DNA of 64,000 nucleotides from Nonomuraea turcica (lineage in GTDB: Bacteria; Actinomycetota; Actinomycetes; Streptosporangiales; Streptosporangiaceae), in assembly GCF_030718205.1 (NCBI RefSeq), contig NZ_JAUZQF010000033.1, forward strand, positions 1 through 64,000. Reading direction: 5' to 3'. A model generated the notes under the pieces. That model searched no databases, was not told where the DNA came from, and saw nothing but the letters and a program-made list of their open reading frames with translations. Position numbers and translations under genes: made by a program. Shown here piece by piece: positions 25,863 to 34,785 of the stretch (the first letter of the stretch is position 1; each line of letters opens with the position of its first letter).

Positions 25863-26381
25863 ATGCATGCGCTGGTCGTGTACGAATCCATGTACGGCAA
25901 CACCAAGCAGATCGCCGAGGCGGTGGCCGAAGGGCTGGCCGCCCGGATGCCGGCCGAAGTGGTGGAGGTCGGCTCCGCACCCGCCGCCGTGGGGGAGGAC
26001 GTGCGACTGCTCGTGGTCGGAGGGCCCACGCACGCCTTCTCCATGAGCCGGGCCTCCACCCGGAAGTCCGCCGCTGAGCAAGCTGAAGGACCACTGGTCT
26101 CCAGCGGGGACGGCGTCCGGGAATGGCTGGCGACGCTCCGCACCTCCTCCGCAGGGCTCGGCTCGGCCGCGTTCGACACCCGCATCGTCAAGCCGCGCAT
26201 GCCCGGCTCGGCCGCTCGCGCCGTCGCCAAGCGGCTGCGCCGCCTGGGCATCCGGGCGGTGGCGCCGGCGCAGAGCTTCTACGTCACCGGCACGCAAGGG
26301 CCGCTGGCGGAGGGGGAACGGGAGCGGGCCAGGCAGTGGGGAGAGAGCCTTGCCTCGTCATTCCCGGTCCCGGCCACCTGA
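25863..26381 (+). CDS. Flavodoxin family protein
   Basis: 172 residues, start ATG 25863 after AGGAGG at 25852-25857. The FMN phosphate loop is SMYGNTKQIAEAVAEGL (residues 9-25), with VVGGPTHAFSMSR as the second flavin-contact region. The length and the basic C-terminal half (KPRMPGSAARAVAKRLRRLG) are those of actinobacterial flavodoxin-like proteins rather than electron-transfer flavodoxins. It may carry electrons or act as a quinone/FMN reductase. It is divergent from pflB with DosR-type boxes between, so it could support the PflA radical-SAM step. Confidence 0.88.
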   Translation: MHALVVYESMYGNTKQIAEAVAEGLAARMPAEVVEVGSAPAAVGEDVRLLVVGGPTHAFSMSRASTRKSAAEQAEGPLVSSGDGVREWLATLRTSSAGLGSAAFDTRIVKPRMPGSAARAVAKRLRRLGIRAVAPAQSFYVTGTQGPLAEGERERARQWGESLASSFPVPAT

Positions 26382-26498
26382 CATACCCACGAGCCGGTAG
26401 TTGGTGGCCGGCACGATCAGCCCGCCGCCGGCGCGGGCAGCGGCGGGCGGCGTCCTGCGGAAGGCATCATCGGCGCGTTGTTTAGCCTGTGCGCGCTG

Positions 26499-26730
26499 TC
26501 ACACGCTGACGGTATCGGCCGGTGGGGCGCTGATCGCGTGGCCACCGCCCCATTCATGGAAGCGGATGTCGACTGCCATGGACAGATCGTGCACAACCTC
26601 GGGTACGACGGGCATCATGAGGCCTGACGACTGGACACGGCGTGGCAGCCCGTCGGAGCCGATCCACATCGACCATGGGTTCTCCTGGCCGGGAAGCAAA
26701 GCCTCAGGATGGTATTGATGGGAATGCCTA
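26499..26730 (-). pseudogene. C-terminal remnant of an LppX/LprG-like lipoprotein
   Basis: The minus frame ending at 26499 encodes NPWSMWIGSDGLPRRV, and after a gap VDIRFHEWGGGHAISAPPAD. These two blocks match the C-terminal strands of LppX_LprAFG lipoproteins (W.D..GLPRR ... YSDWG..V.I.APPAD). No start codon, signal peptide or lipobox is available upstream. The sequence there is taken by DosR-type boxes and the divergent nitroreductase promoter. It is therefore a fragment left after a rearrangement. Recognition is by motif memory only. Confidence 0.45.
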
Positions 26731-26743
26731 TGTTCGACATCAG

Positions 26744-26779
26744 AGGGACCGACGTCCCTGGGAAGAGGGACCTTCGACC
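26744..26779. promoter_or_regulatory. Tandem DosR-type boxes upstream of nitroreductase copy 2
   Basis: GGGACCGACGTCCC at 26744-26757 and GGGACCTTCGACCC at 26766-26779, both strong, 22 bp apart and 60 bp before the start. Confidence 0.85.
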
Positions 26780-26838
26780 CTGACCGTGGCGGCCTCCAGG
26801 TGATGAACTGACTGTAAGGACCCATGGAGGTGAGAGCC

Positions 26839-27816
26839 ATGGCCACTGGTTCGGTCAAGCATGCGCTGGACGCTGCGGTGGATGCCGCGCGCTGGGCGCC
26901 TTCCGTGCACAACACGCAGCCCTGGATCTTCACGGTGTCGGAGCAGGAGATCAGCCTGCGGGCCGACCCGGACAGGAAACTGCGCGTCGAGGATGTCTCA
27001 GGGCGGGAGCTGCTGATCAGTTGCGGCGCGGCCCTGTTCACCATGCGTATGGCGATGAGCTGCGAGGGCTTCGAGCCGGTCGTGCGCGTCCTGCCGGATC
27101 CGGACCGCCCGTCGTTGCTCGCCACGCTCCGGCCGGGTGCCGAGGTGCAGGCCGACGAATCCATCCAGGCTCTGGGTGGCGAGATCGAGCGCCGCCGCAC
27201 GCACCGGGCGGGCTTCGCCGACGTGCCGGTGCCGGACAGGCTTGTCGAGAGGCTGGTCCTGGCGGCCGCGGATGAGGGTGCCAAGCTGACGCCTGTCCGC
27301 TCTGCCGAAGCGATCAGCGTGATCGCTGCGCTCACCCAGGCCGCGCAGGGCGTGCAGGCTCAGGACCAGCGCTTCAGTCTCGAGGTGATCCGCTGGGCCA
27401 GGCCGCCGGGCAGTAGCCGCACGGACGGGGTGCCCGCGGAGGGCTATCCGCGTGAGGCGGCGCGTACCGAGCCGCACTTCGCGCAGCGTGATTACGCCTG
27501 GGGGCATGAGTGGGGGAGCCAGACGGACCAGGGAGCCGCAGCGGCGACCGGGGTCGTGGCGGTGCTCACCACGCGAGGCGACGGCCGCCAGGACTGGATC
27601 GACGCCGGTCAGGCGCTGCAACACGTCTTGCTGCACGCCTCGGCGTACGGGGTCAGCGCCGCCTTCCATACCCAGGCGCTCGAGATGGAGCTGCTGCGCG
27701 AGTTCATGAGGCAGGAGCTCTGCTCGGGCGAATACCCGCAGATGATCACGCGTTTGGGCATCACCTTCGACGCCAAGGGCTCGATACGCCGCCCGCTGTC
27801 CGAGATCATCTGGTGA
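26839..27816 (+). CDS. Acg-type nitroreductase family protein (copy 2)
   Basis: 325 residues from ATG 26839, chosen over the ATG at 26824 because GGAGGTGAG is correctly spaced before it. The Acg signature APSVHNTQPWIF is near the N-terminus. DWIDAGQALQHVLLHASAYGVSA and the C-terminal QMITRLGI are conserved. It is clearly paralogous to 15675-16643. It presumably binds flavin and works in redox homeostasis in dormant cells, as proposed for mycobacterial Acg. Two strong DosR-type boxes lie in front. It is monocistronic. Confidence 0.9.
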   Translation: MATGSVKHALDAAVDAARWAPSVHNTQPWIFTVSEQEISLRADPDRKLRVEDVSGRELLISCGAALFTMRMAMSCEGFEPVVRVLPDPDRPSLLATLRPGAEVQADESIQALGGEIERRRTHRAGFADVPVPDRLVERLVLAAADEGAKLTPVRSAEAISVIAALTQAAQGVQAQDQRFSLEVIRWARPPGSSRTDGVPAEGYPREAARTEPHFAQRDYAWGHEWGSQTDQGAAAATGVVAVLTTRGDGRQDWIDAGQALQHVLLHASAYGVSAAFHTQALEMELLREFMRQELCSGEYPQMITRLGITFDAKGSIRRPLSEIIW

Positions 27817-28001
27817 GGACCCAGGCCTGCCGGTCGGCGACGGCCATCCGCGGCCGTTGACGGCCCACGGGGCCTGATCAGCGAGTAGCCGGGTCCGACG
27901 TCGATGGCCGCCTGCATGTCAGGTGTCTTTCGTGAAGTGGAGGCGGCATCCCTCATCCGGCGTCCCGACTGGCCGGGTGGCGGATAGACGGGGCTTCGAG
28001 T

Positions 28002-28370
28002 TCAGCGGGTCTGCCGTTCGGCGGCGGCCGACAGCGCGGCGCGCAGCGCCTCTTCGAGGGTGGCGTGCACGGGCAGGTGGTCGGCCAGCCCGGTGATCTG
28101 CAGGAGCCGGGCGGGCATCGCCGCGGGTGCGGCTAAGAGGACCGCACCGCCTGTGCGCACGCTGAGGGCGTGGGCCTGGACCAGGACGCGAAGTCCGCGG
28201 CTGTCGATGAAGCGCGCCTGAGACAGATCGAAGACCAGCTGGTCGGGCGGGCGTCGGCGGTGCTGCTGGATGTAGGCCTCCAGCCGGTGGCAGTTGTGGG
28301 CGTCCAGCTCCCCGTCGACGGCGATGACGGTCACGCCGGGCAGGTGCTGGTGCGAGAGCAGCAGCGGCAT
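28002..28370 (-). CDS. STAS-domain anti-sigma factor antagonist
   Basis: 122 residues from ATG 28370, chosen for the GAGGTG just before it (ATG 28394 is also possible). A single STAS domain: VTVIAVDGELDAHNCHRLE, then LVFDLSQARFIDSRGLRVLVQAH with the phosphorylatable Ser next to Asp. Unphosphorylated antagonists bind anti-sigma kinases and free a stress sigma factor. The partner kinase is not in the window. A second STAS gene lies at 43409-43756. No DosR-type box was found here. Confidence 0.85.
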   Translation of the reverse strand: MPLLLSHQHLPGVTVIAVDGELDAHNCHRLEAYIQQHRRRPPDQLVFDLSQARFIDSRGLRVLVQAHALSVRTGGAVLLAAPAAMPARLLQITGLADHLPVHATLEEALRAALSAAAERQTR

Positions 28371-28554
28371 GTTCACCTCAGCTCTCTCCCGCATCGCGTT
28401 CGCTCCTGAACCGTTGGCAATGGTTGCGGTGCGGTCAGGACGTGATGCGGGTCACAGGCCACCTTCCCATAACGGTATCGTAGTTGCGAAGATGCGTAAT
28501 TGCTCTCGAGCGTGGGTTCGCGGACTGTGTCGCGCGGGCGGATGAGAGGTGCGG

Positions 28555-28755
28555 GTGAGCACAGTGTTCGCTGCTGCGGTGCGGGAACGGGCCGGCCAGG
28601 CCTGGCAGGAGCTGCAGGCCGCCCGCGACGCTGATGACGCGCACGCCGTGCTGGTGGCCGAAGCCGAGTGGGAGGATGCTCGGCGGCTGGCCCAGGCGTA
28701 CGGGATCGTGATCGACCAGGGTTGCCCCGACCCGCGGTGGGAGGCGGAGGCGTGA
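28555..28755 (+). CDS. Small helical protein preceding the ArsR regulator
   Basis: 66 residues from GTG 28555 (GTG 28549 also possible; GAGAGGT precedes both). The sequence is one long charged helix (RERAGQAWQELQAARDADDAHAVLVAEAEWEDARRLAQAYGI) with a CP near the end. The stop and the next ATG overlap as TGATG, so translation is probably coupled to the ArsR gene. I recognise no family. Small proteins of this kind with A..AWQEL..AR..DD are common in actinobacteria. Confidence 0.6.
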   Translation: MSTVFAAAVRERAGQAWQELQAARDADDAHAVLVAEAEWEDARRLAQAYGIVIDQGCPDPRWEAEA

Positions 28756-29102
28756 TGTCGGTGCCGCTGTATGAGGCCAAGGCCGAGCTGTTTCGGCTGC
28801 TGGGCCATCCGGTGCGGATCCGGGTGCTGGAGCTACTGCAGGACGGGCCGATGCCGGTGCGCCAGCTGCTGGCCGAGATCGAGGTGGAGCCGACCGGGCT
28901 GTCGCAGCATCTGGCGGTGCTGCGCCGCTCGGGCATGGTGACCGCGCAGCGCGAGGGGACCACCGTGGTGTACGCGCTGGCCGGTGGCCGGGTGGCCGGG
29001 CTGCTGCGCGCGGCTCGCGAGCTGCTGGCCGAGAAGCTGTCCGGGCAGCATGAGCTGCTCAGCGAGCTGTTGGAGGACACAGCCGGAAGCGGAGTCTCGT
29101 GA
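28755..29102 (+). CDS. ArsR-family regulator, Rv0081-like
   Basis: 115 residues. The winged helix is clear: LFRLLGHPVRIRVLELLQDGPMPVRQLLAEI, the recognition helix PTGLSQHLAVLRRSGMV and the wing REGTTVVYAL. The protein has no cysteine, so classic ArsR metal sensing is excluded. In M. tuberculosis Rv0081 is the DosR-regulon hub regulator and directly precedes the hydrogenase-like genes Rv0082-Rv0087, the order seen here. It probably controls its own operon and the complex downstream. No DosR-type box was found upstream, unlike most other island genes. Confidence 0.85.
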   Translation: MSVPLYEAKAELFRLLGHPVRIRVLELLQDGPMPVRQLLAEIEVEPTGLSQHLAVLRRSGMVTAQREGTTVVYALAGGRVAGLLRAARELLAEKLSGQHELLSELLEDTAGSGVS

Positions 29103-29227
29103 GCCTGTTGACTTCGGGCCCGGGCGACCTGCTGGCCGGGTTTCGGCAGCCACCGCATCAGCCCCGACCCGGGTGATCATCTGCTGATCGTCTGGTGTGT
29201 TGGCTGGTGAGCGGTGGAGAGGCAACG

Positions 29228-29710
29228 ATGGGGTTGTGGCGGAAGATCGCGAAGACGGGCCGGGTGGCCGAGCCCGCACCGGAGCGCGAACCAGGTGAGC
29301 CGCCGGCGAAGGCGGCGGAGCTTGCCGGGTCGGTGCAGATCAGGCATGTGGATGCGGGGTCGTGCAATGGGTGCGAGGTGGAGATCGCCTCGGCGTTCGG
29401 CCCGGTGTATGACGCCGAGCGGTACGGCGCGCGGCTGGTGGCCTCGCCTCGGCATGCGGACGCCCTGCTGGTGACCGGGCCGGTGACGCGCAATATGGAG
29501 GTGGCGCTGCGCCGCACCCATGACGCGGTTCCCGAACCGCGGCTGGTGATCGCGCTGGGTGACTGCGCACGCAACTGCGGGGCGTTCGCCGGAGCTTATG
29601 GGGTGGCCGGGGCGGTGAGCGACGTGGTGCCGGTGGACGTGGAGGTGCCGGGCTGCCCGCCGGAGCCTGACGTGATCGTGGCGGCGTTGCGGGGGCTGAC
29701 CGGCCGATGA
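29228..29710 (+). CDS. NuoB/HycG-like iron-sulfur subunit of an Ehr-type complex (Rv0082-like)
   Basis: 160 residues from ATG 29228. It is the small electron-transfer subunit shared by group 4 hydrogenases and complex I. The four cluster ligands are visible: CNGC in DAGSCNGCEVEIAS, the cysteine of GDCARNCGAF, and GCPPEPD. It should carry the proximal [4Fe-4S] cluster next to the large subunit at 34782-36251. There is a basic N-terminal leader of about 35 residues. The next gene overlaps by 4 bp. Confidence 0.9.
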   Translation: MGLWRKIAKTGRVAEPAPEREPGEPPAKAAELAGSVQIRHVDAGSCNGCEVEIASAFGPVYDAERYGARLVASPRHADALLVTGPVTRNMEVALRRTHDAVPEPRLVIALGDCARNCGAFAGAYGVAGAVSDVVPVDVEVPGCPPEPDVIVAALRGLTGR

Positions 29711-31722
29711 ACCTGGTCAGCACGCTGTACGTGATGGCGCTGTCCGGCTGCGCGGTCGCCGCTGTGGCCGCGTTGCTGGCTCCGCCACGAGCGCGGCTGC
29801 ATCTGGCGGGCTGGTGCATGGCAGGCGCGGGCGGGCTGGGAGCGGCGGCGGGTGTGGCGGCCGTTATGTCTTTCGGCAGCAGTTGGTCGGCCTGGCTGCC
29901 GGAGCTGCTGCCGCTGGCCGGGGTACGGCTGGCGATCGACCCTCTGGGCGGGGTGTTCATCGCGGTCACCGGGGTGGTGGCGGTATGCGCGGCGATCTAC
30001 GGGATCGGCTACTGCGACCACGGCCTGGACGGTCGCGTGTTCCAGTCCGTGCTGCCGCTGTTCGTGGCGGCCATGCTGCTGGTCCCCGCCGCGGCCAGCG
30101 TGAGCACGTTCCTGCTCGCCTGGGAGTTGATGGCCGTGTCGTCGCTGCTGCTGGTGCTGGCCGAGCACCGGCGGCGGGCGGCGGTGGGCGGGGCCGGGCT
30201 GTGGTACGCGGTCATGACCCACCTCGGCTTGGTGACGATCCTGATCGGGCTGGTCGCTTTCGCCGCCGGGGCCGGTGGGGAGAGCTTCGAGCAGCTGCGT
30301 GCCGCCGCGCTGTCGCCGGCCGCCAGGACCGTCGTGTTCCTGGCGACGTTCGCCGGGTTCGCCTCCAAGGCGGGCATCGTGCCGCTGCACGTGTGGCTGC
30401 CACGGGCGCACCCGGAGGCACCGAGTCACGTCTCGGCCCTGATGAGCGCGGCAATGGTGAACATGGGCGTCTACGGCGTCGTCCGGGTCGGGCTGGATCT
30501 GCTGGGTGGCGGGCCGGCGTGGTGGTGGCTGCTGGTGCTGGCGGCGGGCGCGGCGTCGGCGCTATTCGGGATCTTGCAGGCGGTGGTCGCCTCGGATCTG
30601 AAGCGGCTGCTGGGTTACTCCACGACGGAGAACCTGGGCCTGGTACTGGTCGGGGTGGGTGCGGCGGGCTTCTTCGCCGCGTCCGACCAGCCGGTGCTGG
30701 CGGCGTTGGCGCTGGCCGCGGCGCTGCTGCATGTGGTCAACCACGCCGCGTTCAAGACGGTGTTGTTCCTGTCGGCAGGCTCGGTGCTGCACGCGACGGG
30801 CACCCGCGATCTGGACGCCCTCGGTGGGCTGCGCACGCGGCTGCCGTACACCACCGCCGTTTTCGCGGTCGGCGCGTTGTGCGCCTCGGCGCTGCCGCCC
30901 GGCAACGCCTTCGTCAGCGAGTGGCTCCTGCTGCAGAGCCTGATCCACGCCCTGCCCGGTTCCGGGGTGGCGGGTGCGGTGACGATGCCGCTGGCCGTCG
31001 CGGTGATCGCGCTGTCGGCAGGGCTGGCGGTCGCCACCTTCGTCAAGGCGTTCGGCGTGGGGTTCCTGGCCCGGCCGCGCAGCGCCGAGGCCGAGCGGGC
31101 CAGTGAGAGCCCACCGACCATGCTGGGCGCGATGGCACTCGCGGTGGCGGGCTGCGTGGCTTTGGCACTGGCCCCCACGCTGGTGGTGCCCGCGCTCGGC
31201 CGGGTGGTCGGAGTGGTGTTCCCTGGCCGGGACGTGGTGAGCGGGGAGTTGACGCTGCGGCTGGCGGGGGTCTCGGGGATGATCTCGCCGTTGCTGATCG
31301 CCGTCGCCCTGTTGGCCGCCGTCGTGGCCGTCCTCGGCCTGGTACGGGTGACCGCGTCGCGGCGGGCACGGCGCGCCGCCCGGCTCTGGGATTGCGGCGC
31401 GGGACCGATGTCGGCCCGGATGGAGTACACCGCCACGTCGTTCGCCGAGCCGCTGCAACGGGTCTTCGACGACGTGCTGGCCCCCGAAAGCGATGTGGAC
31501 GTCACCCCAACGAAGGAGTCGACCTACTTGGTGGAACGTGTGCGGTTCCACGCGCGGGTGCCGGACCGGATCGAGCACCGGCTCTACGATCCGCTGATCG
31601 CCGCCGTGTCCGCCGTCGGACGCGGCGCCCGCGGGCTGGCCACCGGCAGCGTGCACCGCTATCTCGGCTACGGATTCTGGACGCTGACCGCGGCGCTGAT
31701 CGTCTTGGTGGTGCTGTGGTGA
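29707..31722 (+). CDS. HyfB/NuoL-like proton-pumping membrane subunit (Rv0083-like)
   Basis: 671 residues with about 14-16 membrane spans. The antiporter-type core is recognisable: LLAWELMAVSSLLLV with the conserved Glu, KAGIVPLHVWLPRAHPEAPSHVSALMSAAMVN with the pump Lys, LLGYSTTENLGLV, and HVVNHAAFKTVLFLSAGSV. After the core comes the extra C-terminal domain of HyfB-type subunits (LWDCGAGPMSARMEYTATSF). It overlaps both neighbours by 4 bp. It is likely to translocate protons or sodium ions as part of the Ehr-type complex. Confidence 0.92.
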   Translation: MNLVSTLYVMALSGCAVAAVAALLAPPRARLHLAGWCMAGAGGLGAAAGVAAVMSFGSSWSAWLPELLPLAGVRLAIDPLGGVFIAVTGVVAVCAAIYGIGYCDHGLDGRVFQSVLPLFVAAMLLVPAAASVSTFLLAWELMAVSSLLLVLAEHRRRAAVGGAGLWYAVMTHLGLVTILIGLVAFAAGAGGESFEQLRAAALSPAARTVVFLATFAGFASKAGIVPLHVWLPRAHPEAPSHVSALMSAAMVNMGVYGVVRVGLDLLGGGPAWWWLLVLAAGAASALFGILQAVVASDLKRLLGYSTTENLGLVLVGVGAAGFFAASDQPVLAALALAAALLHVVNHAAFKTVLFLSAGSVLHATGTRDLDALGGLRTRLPYTTAVFAVGALCASALPPGNAFVSEWLLLQSLIHALPGSGVAGAVTMPLAVAVIALSAGLAVATFVKAFGVGFLARPRSAEAERASESPPTMLGAMALAVAGCVALALAPTLVVPALGRVVGVVFPGRDVVSGELTLRLAGVSGMISPLLIAVALLAAVVAVLGLVRVTASRRARRAARLWDCGAGPMSARMEYTATSFAEPLQRVFDDVLAPESDVDVTPTKESTYLVERVRFHARVPDRIEHRLYDPLIAAVSAVGRGARGLATGSVHRYLGYGFWTLTAALIVLVVLW

Positions 31723-32663
31723 CGGGCGTGGTCGGAGCTGTGCTTCAGGTGATCGTCGTCGGGATCGGCTCGCCGCTGCTGGTGGGGGTGATGCGGCAGG
31801 TCCGCGCCCGGCTGGAGGGACGCGCTGGTGCAGGGGTCCTGCAGCCGTGGCGGGACCTGCGCAAGCTGATGCGCAAAGAGCCGATCACTCCGCGCGGCAC
31901 CGGCTGGGTGTTCCGCGCGGCGCCGCTGCTGCTGGCCGGTACGGCGCTGGTCGTCGCCGCGGTGGTGCCGCTGGTGACCACGGCCTCGCCGCTGGACGGC
32001 GTCGCCGACCTGTTCGCGGTGACCGCGCTACTGGCCCTGGGATCGGTGGCGCTGGCCCTGGGCGCCCTGGACACCGGGACGGCGTTCGGCGGGATGGGCG
32101 CCAGCCGGGAGATGACCGTGCTGGCGCTGGTGGAGCCGACGATCCTGGTGTCGGTGTTCGCGCTGTCGATCAGAGCAGGCTCCACCAGCCTGGGGTCGAT
32201 CGTGACGGCGACAGTGGAGGATCCGTTGTCGGTGATCTCCCCGGTGAGCGTGCTGGCCGCGGTCGCGCTGGCGATCGTCACGATCGCGGAGACCGGCCGG
32301 ATCCCGGTGGACAATCCGTCCACGCATCTGGAACTGACGATGATCCATGAGGCGATGGTTCTGGAGTACGCCGGGCCGGACCTGGCGCTGATCGAGTGGG
32401 CGTCGGCGATGCGGCTGTCGGTGCTACTGGGCCTGCTGGCCAGCCTGTTCTTCCCCGTGGGGATCGCCATCGCGGACGCGGGGGTGCTCGCGCTGCTGGT
32501 GGCGGTGATCTCGCTGGTGGTCAAGGTGGGGCTGCTGGGGGTGCTGTTGTCGGTCGGTGAGGTGTTCATGGCCAAGCTTCGGTTGTTCCGCGTTCCGGAG
32601 TTGCTGGCCGGTTCGTTCCTGTTGGCGTTGCTGGCCGTGGCCGCTTCCTTCTTCCTGGCCTGA
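31719..32663 (+). CDS. hycD: HycD/NuoH-like membrane subunit (Rv0084-like)
   Basis: 314 residues from a GTG overlapping the previous stop. There are eight membrane spans. The family loops are present: RARLEGRAGAGVLQPWRDLRKLMRKE near the N-terminus, GAFDTGTAFGGMGASREMT-like text, and NPSTHLELTMIHEAMVLEYAGPDLALIEWASA with the acidic residues of the quinone/proton channel. It anchors the hydrophilic arm to the membrane. The name follows mycobacterial use for Rv0084. Confidence 0.9.
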   Translation: MTGVVGAVLQVIVVGIGSPLLVGVMRQVRARLEGRAGAGVLQPWRDLRKLMRKEPITPRGTGWVFRAAPLLLAGTALVVAAVVPLVTTASPLDGVADLFAVTALLALGSVALALGALDTGTAFGGMGASREMTVLALVEPTILVSVFALSIRAGSTSLGSIVTATVEDPLSVISPVSVLAAVALAIVTIAETGRIPVDNPSTHLELTMIHEAMVLEYAGPDLALIEWASAMRLSVLLGLLASLFFPVGIAIADAGVLALLVAVISLVVKVGLLGVLLSVGEVFMAKLRLFRVPELLAGSFLLALLAVAASFFLA

Positions 32664-32665
32664 AC

Positions 32666-33337
32666 ATGGGCGTGAACATGACTGATGCGATGTACATCCA
32701 GTTGCTGGACCTGGCCTGCGGGGCGTTCCTGCTGACGGGGGTGCTGGTGCTGTGGCGGCGGGACCTGTCGGCGATCGTGTGGCTGTTCGCCTTGCAGGGG
32801 GTGGCACTGACCGCGATGGTCATCGTCCTGGGTGTCCGGCAGGACGATCTCGAGCTGATCCTGATCGGCCTCGGGGTGGGCGCGTTGCGCGCCGCACTGC
32901 TGCCGTACCTGATGCGCCGCGCACTCGTCGCGAGCGGCGAGGCCCGCGAGACGCAGCCGCTGGTCAACGTGGCGACCTCGCTGCTGGTGGCGGCGGTGCT
33001 GGCGATGCTGGCCTACGCGGTCTCCCAGCCGCTGGTACGGCTGTCGCCCACCCCGGCCACGCAGGCGGTGCCGGTCGCGCTGACCGTGCTGCTGATCGGG
33101 TTCTTCGTCCTGGTGACCCGGCGGCGGGCACTGTCGCAGTTGGTGGGCTTCCTGCTGATGGACAACGCCATCACCGCCACCGCCTTTCTTACCACCAGCG
33201 GTGTCCCACTCGTCGTCGAGCTCGGGATCTCCCTGGACGTCCTGCTGGCCGTCCTGGTGCTGCAGGTGCTGACCACCCGGATGCGGGCCGCCTTCGGCGG
33301 CACCGACCTCGACGAGCTGCGGGAGTTGCACGACTGA
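32666..33337 (+). CDS. hycP: HyfE-like membrane subunit (Rv0085-like)
   Basis: 223 residues from ATG 32666 (ATG 32678 also possible), with six to seven spans. It has the fused NuoK-like layout of HyfE: an N-terminal pair of spans, RRALVASGEARETQPLVNVATSLLVAAVLA, and GFLLMDNAITATAFLTTSGVPLVVELGISLDVLLAVLVL with the conserved Glu in the membrane. It lies in the same order as Rv0085 (hycP). The next start overlaps its stop by one base. Confidence 0.88.
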   Translation: MGVNMTDAMYIQLLDLACGAFLLTGVLVLWRRDLSAIVWLFALQGVALTAMVIVLGVRQDDLELILIGLGVGALRAALLPYLMRRALVASGEARETQPLVNVATSLLVAAVLAMLAYAVSQPLVRLSPTPATQAVPVALTVLLIGFFVLVTRRRALSQLVGFLLMDNAITATAFLTTSGVPLVVELGISLDVLLAVLVLQVLTTRMRAAFGGTDLDELRELHD

Positions 33338-34785
33338 TGGACAGCCTGCTGGTGATCGCTCCGGTCGCGGTGCCCGCGGCCGCCGCCTGCGTCTATGCCG
33401 TGCTCGGCTGGAACCGGGTCACCGCCTGGCTGGGCACGCTGTCCGCGGCCGGGCTGCTGTCCTGCGCCGTCGCGCTGGCGGCGGGGGACCGGCGCGACGC
33501 GCTGGGCGGGCTGCTGCTCAGCGACGCGCTGAGCGCCTTCATGCTGCTCGTGATCGGCGCGGTCGCGCTGCTGGCGATGGCGGCCAGTCCCGCCTACCTG
33601 GCGGCCGAGCTTGCCGCGGGGCATACGGGCCCGCGCGCGATGCGCCGCTACGGCGTGCTCACCCAGTCCTTCATCGCCGCGATGGCGCTGGCCGTCCTGT
33701 CTTCCAGCCTGGGCCTGCTGTGGGTCGCCATCGAGGCGACCACCATCCTGACCGCCTTCCTGGTCGGGCACCGGCGCACCCGCCAGGCCACCGAGGCCGC
33801 GTGGAAATACGTGGTCATCTGCTCGGTCGGCATCGCGCTCGCGCTGCTCGGCATCGTCATGGTCCACTACGCCGGCACCCGCGCCGGAATTGCTTCCCTG
33901 GACTGGGTGGTGCTGGCCGAGCACGCGAACCGGCTCGACCCCGGCGTGATGCGCATCGCGGTCATGCTGCTCGTGCTCGGGTTCGGCACCAAGGCCGGGC
34001 TGGCGCCGATGCACGCCTGGCTGCCCGACGCGCACAGCCAGGCCCCGGCTCCGGTGTCGGCGCTGATGTCAGGGGTGCTGCTGTCGGTGGCGTTCTATGC
34101 CATCCTGCGCGTCAAGGTCATCGCCGATCTGGCGCTCGGTGCAGGGTTCGCCCGGGTCTTGCTGGTCGTCGTGGCGTTGGCCTCTCTGGCCGTGGCCGCG
34201 TTGCTGCTGCTCGGGCAGCGCGACTACAAACGGCTGCTGGCCTACTCCAGCATCGAGCACATGGGGCTGGTCGCACTCGGCGCGGCGATCGGCAACACCC
34301 TCGCACTGGTCGCCGTGCTGCTGCACATCCTCGGGCACGGGCTCGGCAAGTCGGTGTTGTTCCTGTCCGCAGGACAGCTGCACCAGGCGCTCGGCAGCAG
34401 CCGGATCCACGCGGTACGCGGGCTCTTGGCCAGAGCGCCGCTGCTCTCTGGGGTTTTCGCGCTGGGGCTGCTTGCCCTGCTCGGCCTGCCGCCCTTCAGC
34501 CTGTTCGCCAGCGAGCTGGGCATCGCGCGGGCGGGCGTCGCCACCGGGTTGGGCTGGGCGATCGCGGCGGCCCTGGTGCTGATGCTGGTCATCGTCGCCG
34601 CCATCGGGCGCCAGGGCCGGCGGATGCTCCTGGGCGGCGGGCCGGGTGAGGCCATCGCGCTGCCGCGCAGTGTGGCCGTCCCGCTGGTCGCGGGCCTGGC
34701 CGGCTGCGCCGTCCTGGGCATCACTCTCGGGCCGCTGCACTCCTTGTTGCAGGCCGCCGCCACCATCGCCGGAGCAACGCCATGA
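33337..34785 (+). CDS. hycQ: HyfF/NuoN-like membrane subunit (Rv0086-like)
   Basis: 482 residues, about 13-14 spans. A second antiporter-like subunit: SSSLGLLWVAIEATTILTAFLVG (conserved Glu), GFGTKAGLAPMHAWLPDAHSQAPAPVSALMSG (Lys), LLAYSSIEHMGLV and HILGHGLGKSVLFLSAGQL. With the HyfB-like subunit it gives two predicted pump modules. It overlaps the next gene by 4 bp. The name follows Rv0086. Confidence 0.9.
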   Translation: MDSLLVIAPVAVPAAAACVYAVLGWNRVTAWLGTLSAAGLLSCAVALAAGDRRDALGGLLLSDALSAFMLLVIGAVALLAMAASPAYLAAELAAGHTGPRAMRRYGVLTQSFIAAMALAVLSSSLGLLWVAIEATTILTAFLVGHRRTRQATEAAWKYVVICSVGIALALLGIVMVHYAGTRAGIASLDWVVLAEHANRLDPGVMRIAVMLLVLGFGTKAGLAPMHAWLPDAHSQAPAPVSALMSGVLLSVAFYAILRVKVIADLALGAGFARVLLVVVALASLAVAALLLLGQRDYKRLLAYSSIEHMGLVALGAAIGNTLALVAVLLHILGHGLGKSVLFLSAGQLHQALGSSRIHAVRGLLARAPLLSGVFALGLLALLGLPPFSLFASELGIARAGVATGLGWAIAAALVLMLVIVAAIGRQGRRMLLGGGPGEAIALPRSVAVPLVAGLAGCAVLGITLGPLHSLLQAAATIAGATP

